From Clostridia bacterium (lineage in GTDB: Bacteria > Bacillota > Clostridia > Christensenellales > Aristaeellaceae), in NCBI GenBank assembly GCA_017447185.1, contig JAFSOC010000015.1, forward strand, positions 372,672-436,671: DNA of 64,000 nucleotides, given 5' to 3'. This document shows positions 50,063 to 58,921 of this stretch, piece by piece. The translations under genes were made by a program, and so were the position numbers. Every line of letters starts with the position of its first letter. Within the stretch, counting starts at the first letter, position 1. The notes under the pieces were generated by a model. It saw only the letters and a program-made list of their open reading frames with translations. It made no database searches and was not told where the DNA came from.

Positions 50063-51796
50063 TTATGGATTGCTCTCAAATAATTCCATCGCTTTATCTT
50101 CAAATCCGATTGTTACCAGTTCAGCAAGATGCTCCGCTTCGCAGGGAACCTGCTTCACAGTGATGTTCGCGGGATCACAGCTTTCCGTCTTCAGCGGTTC
50201 ATCTTCATGAGCCGTAAAAATATATGCACCGTTCCATATGGATGTATTTGCATATGTATTACATGTATTGCACATTGTCACATCCGGTGAGATCATGACA
50301 TCGAAGGCCTGAAGTGAACCGTTCCTTGTGTCCACGGAAACGGTATAATCATCATCCGTCGGAAGAATCACGATGGCAGTGCTCGATTTGCTTTGCACCC
50401 AGCCTGCAGCATCATCGTCTGTTTTCTTCACAGTTCCGTACTTAAGTGTCCATTTGATTTCACCGTCACGGGATACTGTCAGGGCTTCACAGTCACCAAT
50501 GAATATAATCCTTTCTTTTTGTGCAGGACGGAATACCTTTTCGTCTGATAGTGCAGAAAATACCCATGTGATGTAAGTGGAAGGCTTATGTTCCCGTACA
50601 ATGTTAACAAACGCAGATTCATTCGGATCCCAATATCCGTCCCGTATATCGTCACTGTTTCCGATTCCTGTAAACCGGAAGAGCAGATAACTGCTCAGTT
50701 GTCCCAGTGTGGACATCAGGAATTTCCGGTCTTCCGGAATTTGTATGCCTGTCAGGCCATACAGTGCACCCGGTAGAAGGCTTGCGACAGACTCGTTTTC
50801 ATTCCATGTGCTGTTTGTTTCAAACATCCTGTTCAGGAATTGTTCCTCATATTCTTCTGCTTCAGGAAAAACCCGAGCCATAAATCCAATAAAAAGGCGT
50901 AGCATCAGGTTATTTTCAGGATTGACAATCAGATCTTTTCCATACAGCTTCCGGGATGTTTCTGAAGCAATGTTCCTCATTTCAGCAAAATCCGTAACGG
51001 TTTCCATGGAAGGAAGAAACAGATCTTTTCCATTCCTTTCATATCCATACGTCTGCATCGGAATCTGCGGTATACAATCCTGTGTCCCAATGATATTGAA
51101 AATTCCCGGATATGCTTTCGGATCCTTAGTCACCCGTGGGCATGCAAACAGATATGCGTATACCGCATCATAATTCCCCGAAGCAATCCAGTCCGATGCT
51201 GCAAGATTCCCGATCGCGGCAGAACGGGAGAAGCCGGATATCCAGATACGTACCGGTCCATCTGCCGGAAATCTGGCCAGATATGCATCCAGTTCATCTT
51301 CCAGGATCCTGGCAGCACGCCTGAAGCCGGCATGTACAGTCCCTTCTCCGAGATCAAGGTTGCCAGCCCATTCCTTCCCATAACCGAAACCGCGTGCAGC
51401 CACTGCAATCAGAGTAATTTCACCGATTTTCCTATGGGCAATCACTCCGGCCAGTGAATCTGCGCTCCTTGGAATATCATATCCAAATGCGTGGATGTCT
51501 TTAAATCCGGCACCGCTGAGATATGTTTCATACTGCAGTTCCAGTCCGGTTTTCTCATTATTGCTGAAAGCAGAAACTGTCAGTCCGAGTGACCCTTTTG
51601 CCAGTTCACGGTTAAAGATTTCCGCGGGAGATGTAAACCATTCATCTGCATAAGGAAATTTCCACCCGGAAATTATGCTGTCACCGGGTTCGGAAAAATC
51701 AACAGCAATTTGCATTTCACGGTCCGCGAAAGCAGGCGGAAAAAGGTTCCCTGTCACCAGGACAAGAAGAATCAGAAACAAAATCAATCTTTTCAT
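50063..51796 (-). CDS. Secreted lipase-like alpha/beta hydrolase
   Basis: A 577-residue exported protein with a signal sequence (cleavage near AFA-DR). The lipase/Mbeg1-like core contains FGYDIPRSADSLAGVIAHRK and the nucleophile elbow GFSRS with Ser190, then NIIGTQDCIPQIP, whose Asp and later His could complete the triad. The C-terminal part (about 400-577) has CNTCNTYANTSIWNGAYIF, unfamiliar. The natural ester is unknown. The gene lies 50 bases after pepT; only a weak -10 (CATATAAGA) is seen in between. Confidence 0.75.
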   Translation of the reverse strand: MKRLILFLILLVLVTGNLFPPAFADREMQIAVDFSEPGDSIISGWKFPYADEWFTSPAEIFNRELAKGSLGLTVSAFSNNEKTGLELQYETYLSGAGFKDIHAFGYDIPRSADSLAGVIAHRKIGEITLIAVAARGFGYGKEWAGNLDLGEGTVHAGFRRAARILEDELDAYLARFPADGPVRIWISGFSRSAAIGNLAASDWIASGNYDAVYAYLFACPRVTKDPKAYPGIFNIIGTQDCIPQIPMQTYGYERNGKDLFLPSMETVTDFAEMRNIASETSRKLYGKDLIVNPENNLMLRLFIGFMARVFPEAEEYEEQFLNRMFETNSTWNENESVASLLPGALYGLTGIQIPEDRKFLMSTLGQLSSYLLFRFTGIGNSDDIRDGYWDPNESAFVNIVREHKPSTYITWVFSALSDEKVFRPAQKERIIFIGDCEALTVSRDGEIKWTLKYGTVKKTDDDAAGWVQSKSSTAIVILPTDDDYTVSVDTRNGSLQAFDVMISPDVTMCNTCNTYANTSIWNGAYIFTAHEDEPLKTESCDPANITVKQVPCEAEHLAELVTIGFEDKAMELFESNP

Positions 51797-51846
51797 TCTT
51801 ATATGTGTCCTGTCCTGAATCGTTCATAATCTGGCTGATCCGTATT

Positions 51847-53043
51847 TTACATCAGAATCAGTTTTTCAAGCACGTCTGTCATTTTTTCCATGGACTGAAC
51901 CGGAATCAGTTCCTTCCGGCTGTGATAATTATACCCGCCTGTGGACAGGTTGGGACATGGCAACCCCATGAAGGACAGTCTCGCTCCGTCTGTTCCGCCC
52001 CGGATCGGTTTGATGATCGGATCCACACCACAGTTCCGGAAAGCCTTCTCTGCCCGTTCCAGAATCTCAGGATGTTTCTCCACAATTTCCTTCATGTTCC
52101 GGTAAGAATCCTGCAGGAGTATTTCAACAGTTCCCGCCCCATACTTCTCATTCAGGTATGAGCTGATCCTTTTGACGGTTTCTTTCTTTTCATTGAACTT
52201 GTCCGTGTCATGATCCCGCAGGATATATTTCAATTCAGCCATTTCCTCATTACCATGCATTCCTGTAAGATGATAGAAACCCTCATATTTTTCTGTATGT
52301 TCCGGTCGCTCACTGGGTGGAAGCATGCCGGCAAACTCCATAGCAATCAGGGCCGCGTTCTTCATCTGGTTTTTGGCGGAACCCGGATGAATACTGATTC
52401 CCTTTACGATTATGCGGCAGGAGGCAGCATTGAAACATTCGTATTCCAGTTCTCCCAGTTCATCACCGTCAACAGTATAGGCAAAGTCTGCACCAAATCG
52501 TTTCACATTGAACCGGTCTGCACCATGGCCTATTTCTTCATCAGGGGTAAACGCGATACAAATTTTCCCGTGATTCGGAGAGTCAGCACGACACATCCGT
52601 TCGCACAGAGTCATAATTTCCGCTATACCGGCTTTATCATCTGCGCCAAGAACAGAATTACCGTCTGTCACAACCAGATCTTTTCCTTCCAGTGTTTTCA
52701 GAAATTCAAATCCGTCTATCACGGTTCCGTTCTTTAACATAATCGCATTTCCGTCAAAGTTCAGGATCATCTGCGGATCGGTGGGACCTTTTACTGCATC
52801 GGATGTGTCCATATGAGCGATCAATCCGATAGCCGGTTTATCTGTTGTTCCTTTCGGCGGTATAGTTGCATAAACATATCCGTCCGCATCCATTTCCGCA
52901 TCTGCTATTCCCATTTCCCGCAGTTCTTCAGCAAGAAGAGCTCCGAGTTTCTTCTGGCCGGGCGTGGATGGACAGCACTCATTTTCTTCGCAGGATGTTG
53001 TTTCGATTTTAACATATTTCAGAAACCTGTCCAGGACTGTCAT
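51847..53043 (-). CDS. pepT: Peptidase T (tripeptide aminopeptidase)
   Basis: A zinc M20B peptidase that removes the N-terminal residue of tripeptides in the cytoplasm. Motifs: IGLIAHMDTSDA, VLGADDKAGIAEI, FTPDEEIGHGADRF, DGDELGELEYE and IRGGTDGARLSFMGLPCPNLSTGG. It is 398 residues, normal. The ATG at 53043 has GGAGGAG about 8 bases upstream; a longer frame to 53196 runs into the EF-G gene and is rejected. The EF-G terminator sits only about 25 bases before the start, leaving no room for its own promoter, so expression relies on read-through or on a promoter inside the EF-G gene. Confidence 0.96.
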   Translation of the reverse strand: MTVLDRFLKYVKIETTSCEENECCPSTPGQKKLGALLAEELREMGIADAEMDADGYVYATIPPKGTTDKPAIGLIAHMDTSDAVKGPTDPQMILNFDGNAIMLKNGTVIDGFEFLKTLEGKDLVVTDGNSVLGADDKAGIAEIMTLCERMCRADSPNHGKICIAFTPDEEIGHGADRFNVKRFGADFAYTVDGDELGELEYECFNAASCRIIVKGISIHPGSAKNQMKNAALIAMEFAGMLPPSERPEHTEKYEGFYHLTGMHGNEEMAELKYILRDHDTDKFNEKKETVKRISSYLNEKYGAGTVEILLQDSYRNMKEIVEKHPEILERAEKAFRNCGVDPIIKPIRGGTDGARLSFMGLPCPNLSTGGYNYHSRKELIPVQSMEKMTDVLEKLILM

Positions 53044-53067
53044 TTGACATCTCCTCCTTTTTTGTCC

Positions 53068-53097
53068 AAAAGGGCTGGCTGCAAACACAGCCAGCCC
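53068..53097 (-). terminator. Terminator between the EF-G-like gene and pepT
   Basis: GGGCTGGCTG (53072-53081) pairs perfectly over ten bases with CAGCCAGCCC (53088-53097); on the minus strand TTTT follows. It would reduce read-through into pepT. Confidence 0.8.
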
Positions 53098-53113
53098 CGG
53101 GACTTTTTCAGGA

Positions 53114-55201
53114 TTATTCTTCTTCGTCCTCTTCAATTTTGGCATTCGCAATGATCTTCTGTGCTTCAACCTGCGGAACTTCCTCATACCGTTCAAACTT
53201 CATGGAGAAGGAACCTCTCGCCTGTGTCATGGAGCGAAGATCTGTTGCGTATTTGAACATTTCGGCAAGCGGAGCTTCGGCTTCCAGCTGCTGCATACCG
53301 TTCACCTGGTTCATACCCATGATCCGGCCGCGGCGCTTATTCATATCGCCCATAATATCGCCCATATATTCATTGGGAACCAGTACTTCAACGTGCATGA
53401 TCGGCTCAAGCAGCACGGGGCTCGCATCCATACAGCCCTTCTTGTAGGCGATGCGGGCTGCTGTCTTGAAGGCCATTTCGGAAGAGTCTACAGGGTGGTA
53501 GCTTCCGTCATAGAGTTTGGCGTGCAGGTGTACCATCGGATAACCGGCCAGAACACCCTTCACGATGTTTTCGCGCAATCCCTTTTCTACACTGGGGATA
53601 AAGTTCCTCGGAACCACACCGCCCACAACTGCATCTTCAAACTCGAAATCTGCATCACTATCGGTAATGGGACTGAATTCAATCCATACATCACCGAACT
53701 GGCCGTGACCGCCGGTCTGCTTTTTATGGCGTCCCTGGACTTTGACGGTCTTGCGGATGGTTTCACGATACGGAATCTTAGGATCCTGCAGAACGGCGTT
53801 GGCACCAAACTTGGAAGCCAGCTTGTTCTTGATCACGTCCAGATGCATTTCACCCTGTCCGCTCAGTTCTGTCTCAGTGGTTTCCGCATTCTTTTCAATT
53901 CTGATGGAGGGATCTTCTTCCGCCAGACGGTTCAGGCCGCTGAAGACCTTGTCTTCTTCACCCTGCTTTGCAGCAAACACAGCTTTGGAAATGCAGGGAG
54001 CCGGGAACTCAATTTCAGGATAAAGAATCGGGTTGTTCGGGTCACAGAGCGTATCGCCGGTGGAAGTAATCTGAAGCTTTGCGAGAGCGCCAAGGTCACC
54101 CGCATGCAGCTTTTCGACATTGCTCTGTTTATTCCCCTTCATGGAGAAAAGACCGCCTGCTTTTTCCGTCTTCTCCTTGTTGGCATTGTACAGGGGCGTT
54201 GCGCCGCTCAGCGTACCGGAGAAAACGCGCACCAGACTCATCTTTCCGACGAACGGGTCAGCAATGGTTTTGAATACCAGAGCGGAGAAAGGTTCTTCAT
54301 CTTTGCAGGCACGCTCAATTTCATCGCCGGTCTTCGGATTCTTGCCCTTCTGCGCCAGACCTTCATGGCCGGGAGAAGGAAGATATTTCGCAATCAGGTC
54401 CAGCGTGCGGGCAATGCCGACACCGGTCAGCGCGGAACATGCAACGACGGGAACGATACTTCCGTCTTTCATGCCCTTGATAAAACCGGCCATAACATCT
54501 TCATGGCTGAGCTCGCCGTTCTCAAAGAACTTTTCCATCAGTTCTTCATCTGCGGAAGCAGCCTGTTCCGTCAGATTCTCATATGCCTCATTGACTTCGC
54601 TTTCCAGCTCGGCGGGCATCGGAACTTCCACACTTTTTTTATAGGATCCTTCGTAGGCTTTCTTCTCGAGAACATTCACAACGCCTTTGAACCCGGCACC
54701 CTGTCCAAGCGGAAGCAGAATCGGCACTACGCTGGGGCCATACTTCTCGCGGAGCTGGGCAACAACCTTTTCAAAGTTTGCATGTTCACGGTCCATCTGG
54801 TTCACAATGAACATGCGGCCTAGTCCTGCCTTGCCGGCATTGTCCCAGGCTTTTTCTGCACCGACACTCAGGCCGTTCACGCCGCCGACCACGATCACCG
54901 CGGTCTCGATCACGCGGAGGGGTCCCATCTGCTCGCCGATAAAGTCAAAGTAACCGGGAACATCGATTACATTGATAACCTTGCCTCCCCACGGAATAGG
55001 AGCATAGCTGGCGCTGATGGAAAAACCGCGCTTTTTCTCTTCGGGATCAAAGTCGGAAACGGTACTTCCGTCTTCAACTTTTCCCTGACGGTCAATCATT
55101 CCGGCAGCAAAGAGCATCGCCTCGGTCAGCGTGGTTTTGCCCTCGCTGCCATGCCCCATGAGGGCGATATTCCGAATGTTTCCGGTGGTGAATTCAGCCA
55201 T
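53114..55201 (-). CDS. EF-G-like translational GTPase (EF-G2 type)
   Basis: A 695-residue EF-G paralogue. The G1 motif is GHGSEGKTTL instead of the GHIDHGKTT of true EF-G, the G3 region DVPGYFDF, and G4 is NQMD rather than NKMD. All five EF-G domains are recognisable (for example HKKQTGGHGQFGDVWIEFSP and YDGSYHPVDSSEMAFK). No tuf, rpsG or rpsL lies nearby, supporting an accessory EF-G2 rather than the main factor. In other bacteria such proteins do not carry out normal translocation; the role is unknown. The ATG at 55201 has GGAGG 8 bases upstream; the frame 30 bases longer lacks a site. Confidence 0.88.
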   Translation of the reverse strand: MAEFTTGNIRNIALMGHGSEGKTTLTEAMLFAAGMIDRQGKVEDGSTVSDFDPEEKKRGFSISASYAPIPWGGKVINVIDVPGYFDFIGEQMGPLRVIETAVIVVGGVNGLSVGAEKAWDNAGKAGLGRMFIVNQMDREHANFEKVVAQLREKYGPSVVPILLPLGQGAGFKGVVNVLEKKAYEGSYKKSVEVPMPAELESEVNEAYENLTEQAASADEELMEKFFENGELSHEDVMAGFIKGMKDGSIVPVVACSALTGVGIARTLDLIAKYLPSPGHEGLAQKGKNPKTGDEIERACKDEEPFSALVFKTIADPFVGKMSLVRVFSGTLSGATPLYNANKEKTEKAGGLFSMKGNKQSNVEKLHAGDLGALAKLQITSTGDTLCDPNNPILYPEIEFPAPCISKAVFAAKQGEEDKVFSGLNRLAEEDPSIRIEKNAETTETELSGQGEMHLDVIKNKLASKFGANAVLQDPKIPYRETIRKTVKVQGRHKKQTGGHGQFGDVWIEFSPITDSDADFEFEDAVVGGVVPRNFIPSVEKGLRENIVKGVLAGYPMVHLHAKLYDGSYHPVDSSEMAFKTAARIAYKKGCMDASPVLLEPIMHVEVLVPNEYMGDIMGDMNKRRGRIMGMNQVNGMQQLEAEAPLAEMFKYATDLRSMTQARGSFSMKFERYEEVPQVEAQKIIANAKIEEDEEE

Positions 55202-55274
55202 TGTAGATTCCTCCATGTCGTTTTTTAACAAATATCATCCCCCATCGGGGGAATCATATGCCATATCAAAATCT

Positions 55275-55303
55275 ATTATATCATATTCAGGCGTTCTTGA
55301 AAA
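55275..55303 (-). promoter_or_regulatory. Promoter of the EF-G-like gene
   Basis: Minus-strand -10 TATAAT (55275-55280) with an extended TGA, 17-base spacer, -35 TTTTCA (55298-55303). The leader has a small C5/G5 hairpin (CCCCCATCGGGGG) without a U tract. Confidence 0.6.
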
Positions 55304-55339
55304 GAAATTTGTTGTGTTTTTTGCGTGATCTGGGAAGAA

Positions 55340-56104
55340 TTATTCCGAAACGTCCCTTTTCAGAAGCCTTCGCATCTTTCCGATGTCTTCAGGATTCCCG
55401 CTGGTTTCCAGTTCAACCTTTCCTTCTCCGTGCTCTTTCAGCAGATGGTTCTTGGCCAGCACACGCTTCAGCTGTCTTGCTGTCCCGTCACTGCCTTCTG
55501 TAATGACAATGTTTTCCGGCAGCATTCTCCGGATCATACCCTTCAGGAATACATAGTGGGTACATCCCAGCACAACTGCATCCACTTTTTTCAGGTCGTA
55601 CAGCGCAAAAACCTCTTCCAGGTATTTTTTCGCGCCGTTCCAGTTCTCCTGCTCCACCAACTCCATCAGTCCTGCGCAGGGCACACGCACAGCACCTTCT
55701 CCGTATTTTTCCATCAACAGGTTGAATTTTTCCTGGTGCAGAGCCAGCGGCGTGGCAAGGACCAGAATATCCCCGTCCTTCCGTACTTCAGACGCCGGTT
55801 TCAGCGCCGGCTCCATTCCGATAACCGGAATCGTCAATTCCTTGCGCAGCGTAAAGGCCGCGGCACCGGTAGCTGTATTGCAGGCGATCACAAGCGCCTT
55901 GATTTTGCGTTTCATCAGGCGGTCCGTCACTTCACGTACGCACGCAATGACTTCTTCCGTTTCCTTTGTGCCGTAGGGTGCGTTTGCCGTATCGCCATAG
56001 TAAATAAAATGTTCCTGCGGAAGCGTACGAATCATTGCCTGGAGCGCACTGATGCCTCCAACGCCACTGTCGAATACCCCGATCGGATGTTCTTCCTGGT
56101 TCAT
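55340..56104 (-). CDS. murI: Glutamate racemase
   Basis: Makes D-glutamate for peptidoglycan. IGVFDSGVGG, AACNTAT-type IACNTATGAA (Cys75) and VLGCTHY (Cys181) are the two-cysteine active site. 254 residues. The ATG at 56104 has AGGAG 7 bases upstream; an ATG 30 bases earlier is rejected. Confidence 0.96.
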   Translation of the reverse strand: MNQEEHPIGVFDSGVGGISALQAMIRTLPQEHFIYYGDTANAPYGTKETEEVIACVREVTDRLMKRKIKALVIACNTATGAAAFTLRKELTIPVIGMEPALKPASEVRKDGDILVLATPLALHQEKFNLLMEKYGEGAVRVPCAGLMELVEQENWNGAKKYLEEVFALYDLKKVDAVVLGCTHYVFLKGMIRRMLPENIVITEGSDGTARQLKRVLAKNHLLKEHGEGKVELETSGNPEDIGKMRRLLKRDVSE

Positions 56105-56140
56105 AGAACGCTCCTGCTTTTTTCTGTCTTTCATCGGCGC

Positions 56141-56169
56141 ATTTTACCATTTTCCCCTTAGGTTGTAAA
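56141..56169 (-). promoter_or_regulatory. Promoter of murI
   Basis: Minus-strand -35 TTTACA (56164-56169), 17-base spacer, -10 TAAAAT (56141-56146); 5 of 6 matches in each. Confidence 0.7.
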
Positions 56170-56223
56170 GTTTTGCTGTTCGGCATCTGCCTTGCATCCC
56201 TTCTTTTTTCCTTTATCCCGTGT

Positions 56224-56229
56224 TATAAT
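56224..56229 (+). promoter_or_regulatory. Candidate -10 for the DUF951 gene
   Basis: TATAAT at 56224-56229 with a weak -35 (TTCTTT). The leader includes overlapping palindromes around TCCGGA (56236-56241 and 56251-56256) and AACCGGTT, a possible operator or hairpin. Confidence 0.4.
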
Positions 56230-56282
56230 CTTTTATCCGGAAACCGGTTCTCCGGAATAATAATGGAAAGTAGAAACGTTAT

Positions 56283-56501
56283 ATGGTAGAGCTGATACTT
56301 CCCGGCGATGTGATTCGCACCCGCAAACCTCATCCATGCGGTGGAGATGAATGGACTGTCCTGCGGACCGGGGCAGATATACGGATCCGCTGCAACACCT
56401 GCAGCCGTCTGGTCATGTTGGACCGGGAGACCTTCCTGAAGCGCCGGAAGGCACTTGTCTTCCGTCCGGATCCGCATACAGACACGCCGTCCTCCCCGTA
56501 A
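56283..56501 (+). CDS. DUF951 family small protein
   Basis: A 72-residue cytoplasmic protein: GDVIRTRKPHPCGGDEWTVL, then RTGADIRIRCNTCSRLVML, the conserved DUF951 pattern with cysteines 19, 37 and 40. In Clostridia this gene often lies near parB, yyaD or ychF; here it is alone. The Shine-Dalgarno is weak (GGAAAG, 13 bases away). Function unknown. Confidence 0.88.
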   Translation: MVELILPGDVIRTRKPHPCGGDEWTVLRTGADIRIRCNTCSRLVMLDRETFLKRRKALVFRPDPHTDTPSSP

Positions 56502-56504
56502 ATC

Positions 56505-56534
56505 TTGCCAATACTTCCGTTGCTATGCTATAAT
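56505..56534 (+). promoter_or_regulatory. Promoter of the secreted Ig-like protein gene
   Basis: -35 TTGCCA (56505-56510), 18-base spacer, extended -10 TGCTATAAT with TATAAT at 56529-56534. It overlaps the 3' flank of the DUF951 gene. Confidence 0.7.
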
Positions 56535-56579
56535 TTTTAGGTTAATGAAGCCGTGAATCATGATTGATGAACGATATTC

Positions 56580-58265
56580 ATGGATCTCCTCAGGATCCTG
56601 GAAAGGCCGGTGACCTCCTTGCGTAAAGTCTTTTTTCTGATTGTTGCAGTGTTGCTTCTGGCTGTCTGTGTTTCCGCGCTCGCGGATACGGATTATTCCC
56701 TGTCTCCCTGCCCGGCCCAGCTGACGCTGAAGGACAAGAGAACCGTCATTACGTCTTCGGATCTTGAAAAGCATCCTGAACTTTTGACCGCAATGGGCAT
56801 GACAAAAGATGAAGCCCTTTCCGACTGGCAGGCGCGCGGCGTTGTGCTGCAGGCATGGAGTGAACTCAAAACACGTTATACCTGTATTGAAATCACCGTT
56901 GTCCAGGATGATGAAGCAAAACAGTACGTTGATCTTGTTCATCTGGAAGATAAATCCACGTGGGCTGCATATGAAGCATCCTGCAAAAAAAGTGAGACAC
57001 TGGCGTCTCTTGGCTATACTTTTCAGACGCTTGGTTCAACCGCCAAAGCACTTCAAAAGCCGAACGGAAATCATTTCCTTCTGCTTAAATACAAGCGTTC
57101 CTATAACGGACAGGAATATCGCGGTTATATGGGCCGGACTGTGTACCGGGGCTATACCATCTGTGTCGATCTGAAATGTTTCAATCAGACACCTCCTGAA
57201 AGCGTTGCCAACGAAATCACGAATATCATGAAGACTTTTGTAAACAGTGAATCGGTTGCAGCAGCCGCTGCAGCAGCTGCTGAATCCACTGTCTCCGGGG
57301 AAAACAATACCATCCCTGCTGACAGCAACGATCCCCAGGCCAATGCTCCCGAATCCCTGATCACCATTACCGCTGCTCCGCCCGCGGAGACCAACACAAA
57401 TGTTTTTACCGTGGAAGGAACTACGGTTCCCGGCACGCAGGTGATCGGGGTCCTTATGCGAATCGGAACGGATGAACCCATTAATTTCACGACCACATCC
57501 CATGAGAAAAAGGGCACTTTCAAAATGAAGGTGACCATTCCTGAATCGGAGGAAAATGTCTGGCTGTTTGCCCTGAACGTTTACAGTACCGAAGATCAGT
57601 TCCTCGCTGAAAAAGTATTCCCCTATATCACGTACAAAAAGACGCTGATTCCCGTTACCTTTGACAGCGCTGTCCCCGAATCCTTTGCAGGCGATGAGCT
57701 GACCATCGCCGGTACAACCGTAAAGAATGTGGAAATCCAGTGCCTGGTTACCATGAACGGCGGTGCCTACAACTGGAATAAAACAGTGAAAACCAATGGT
57801 ACCGGCCGCTTTACCTTCAAGATTCCATTCTCTGATGAAGGCGAATACAACATTGTTCTCGCTTTTGCAAAGAAAGGATTGGATACCCACCGGGAGACGT
57901 TTTCAATTTCCCATATCCTGACGGATGAAGCCCGCCGCGTTCAGATCCGCAAATCATCGAAAACAGCCGGTTACAGCGTTCTCGTTTCCGGGATCGGCCA
58001 GTTTGTAGGACAGACCCTTCGTTTCAACAATCTCTATATCATTTCAGTGGAACAGGTTGGTGACCAGTGGATTGTGGTTGCCGCCGGACAGCAGGTATCT
58101 GACAATAAGTATAACCAGATCCTTTATTTCGTTTATGAATCTGATCCGGGATTTACCGCCGGTGACCGCCATACCCTTTACGGAAAATGTACCGGAATGT
58201 ACAATCTGGAATCTGAGGAAACGGTGGAATCCTATCCCCAGTTTGATCTCCTGCTTTGGGATTGA
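56580..58265 (+). CDS. Secreted protein with Ig-like domains
   Basis: A 561-residue exported protein. The signal sequence core is VFFLIVAVLLLAVCVSALA with cleavage before DTDY. Residues about 35-215 form an unrecognised domain, then a Ser/Ala linker (AAAAAAAESTVSG), two beta-sandwich repeats (NVFTVEGTTVPGTQVIGVL and DELTIAGTTVKNVEIQCLV) and a C-terminal OB-like domain resembling that of the protein at 10790-12562. The start is uncertain: ATG 56580 has no clear binding site, and GTG 56610 or TTG 56619 would give a cleaner signal peptide. Function unknown, probably envelope. Confidence 0.7.
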   Translation: MDLLRILERPVTSLRKVFFLIVAVLLLAVCVSALADTDYSLSPCPAQLTLKDKRTVITSSDLEKHPELLTAMGMTKDEALSDWQARGVVLQAWSELKTRYTCIEITVVQDDEAKQYVDLVHLEDKSTWAAYEASCKKSETLASLGYTFQTLGSTAKALQKPNGNHFLLLKYKRSYNGQEYRGYMGRTVYRGYTICVDLKCFNQTPPESVANEITNIMKTFVNSESVAAAAAAAAESTVSGENNTIPADSNDPQANAPESLITITAAPPAETNTNVFTVEGTTVPGTQVIGVLMRIGTDEPINFTTTSHEKKGTFKMKVTIPESEENVWLFALNVYSTEDQFLAEKVFPYITYKKTLIPVTFDSAVPESFAGDELTIAGTTVKNVEIQCLVTMNGGAYNWNKTVKTNGTGRFTFKIPFSDEGEYNIVLAFAKKGLDTHRETFSISHILTDEARRVQIRKSSKTAGYSVLVSGIGQFVGQTLRFNNLYIISVEQVGDQWIVVAAGQQVSDNKYNQILYFVYESDPGFTAGDRHTLYGKCTGMYNLESEETVESYPQFDLLLWD

Positions 58266-58274
58266 TTTTGACAG

Positions 58275-58312
58275 GCAAAAAAGCAGCGCGCGGAATCTTA
58301 TTTGCGCGCGCT
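58275..58312 (-). terminator. Terminator of nth
   Basis: On the minus strand AGCGCGCG (58305-58312, inside the last nth codons) pairs with CGCGCGCT (58285-58292) and is followed by GCTTTTTTGC. The last codons of nth form part of the stem. Confidence 0.75.
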
Positions 58313-58921
58313 TTCGCATATCTCTTTCAGTCCGCACTCTTCGCACAGCGGGCGCTGGGCCTTGCATATCCGACGTCCGTGCCAGATCAGCCAGTGATGG
58401 GCATTCCCCCATTTTTCCCGGGGAATCAGTTTTGTCATCTGCCTTTCTGTTTCTTCCACCGTCTCAGCCCTGCACAGCCCGATCCGGTTACTGACCCGAA
58501 ACACATGGGTATCCACAGCGAAAGCCGGAATACCGTAGGCATTGTAAAGAACAACGTTCGCGGTTTTCCGCCCGACACCCGGCAGCGCTGTCAGAGCTTC
58601 CATACTGTCAGGAACCACCCCGCCGTGTTCATCCCGGATTTTCCGGCAGGCAGCAATGATGTTGCCTGCCTTGCTTTTGAATCCGCAGCTTTTCACCATC
58701 GGATAAAGGTCTTCCTCTTTCGCATCGGCCATGGATACAGGGTCCGGATACCTGGAAAACACCGCCGGCGTCACCTTGTTTACCTGCTTATCCGTGCACT
58801 GTGCACTCAGCATGGTGGCCACCAGCATTTCATACGGATTGGAAAACACCAGCTCCGCCTTTGCCTCCGGATACATCTCCTCGAGGATTTTCAGGGCTTC
58901 TTCTTTTTTGGCTTTCGTCAT
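58298..58921 (-). CDS. nth: Endonuclease III
   Basis: Base-excision glycosylase/AP lyase for oxidised pyrimidines. The helix-hairpin-helix is LPGVGRKTANVVL with catalytic Lys119, and Asp137 follows in VDTHVFR. The C-terminal 4Fe-4S ligands are C186, C193, C196 and C202 (C-x6-C-x2-C-x5-C). 207 residues, normal. The ATG at 58921 overlaps the folT stop by 4 bases, with GGAG inside folT; an ATG 21 bases earlier has no site. Confidence 0.96.
   Translation of the reverse strand: MTKAKKEEALKILEEMYPEAKAELVFSNPYEMLVATMLSAQCTDKQVNKVTPAVFSRYPDPVSMADAKEEDLYPMVKSCGFKSKAGNIIAACRKIRDEHGGVVPDSMEALTALPGVGRKTANVVLYNAYGIPAFAVDTHVFRVSNRIGLCRAETVEETERQMTKLIPREKWGNAHHWLIWHGRRICKAQRPLCEECGLKEICESARK

Noticed and set aside
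48712-50103. 463-codon minus-strand frame
   Set aside because: Antisense to the reductase gene; Gly/Val/Asp-rich nonsense with no start signal.
53044-53196. N-terminal extension of PepT (51 residues)
   Set aside because: It runs into the EF-G-like gene and through its terminator; the MTVLDRF start has a strong binding site.
53393-54823. 476-codon plus-strand frame
   Set aside because: Antisense to the EF-G-like gene; no domain and no ribosome binding site.
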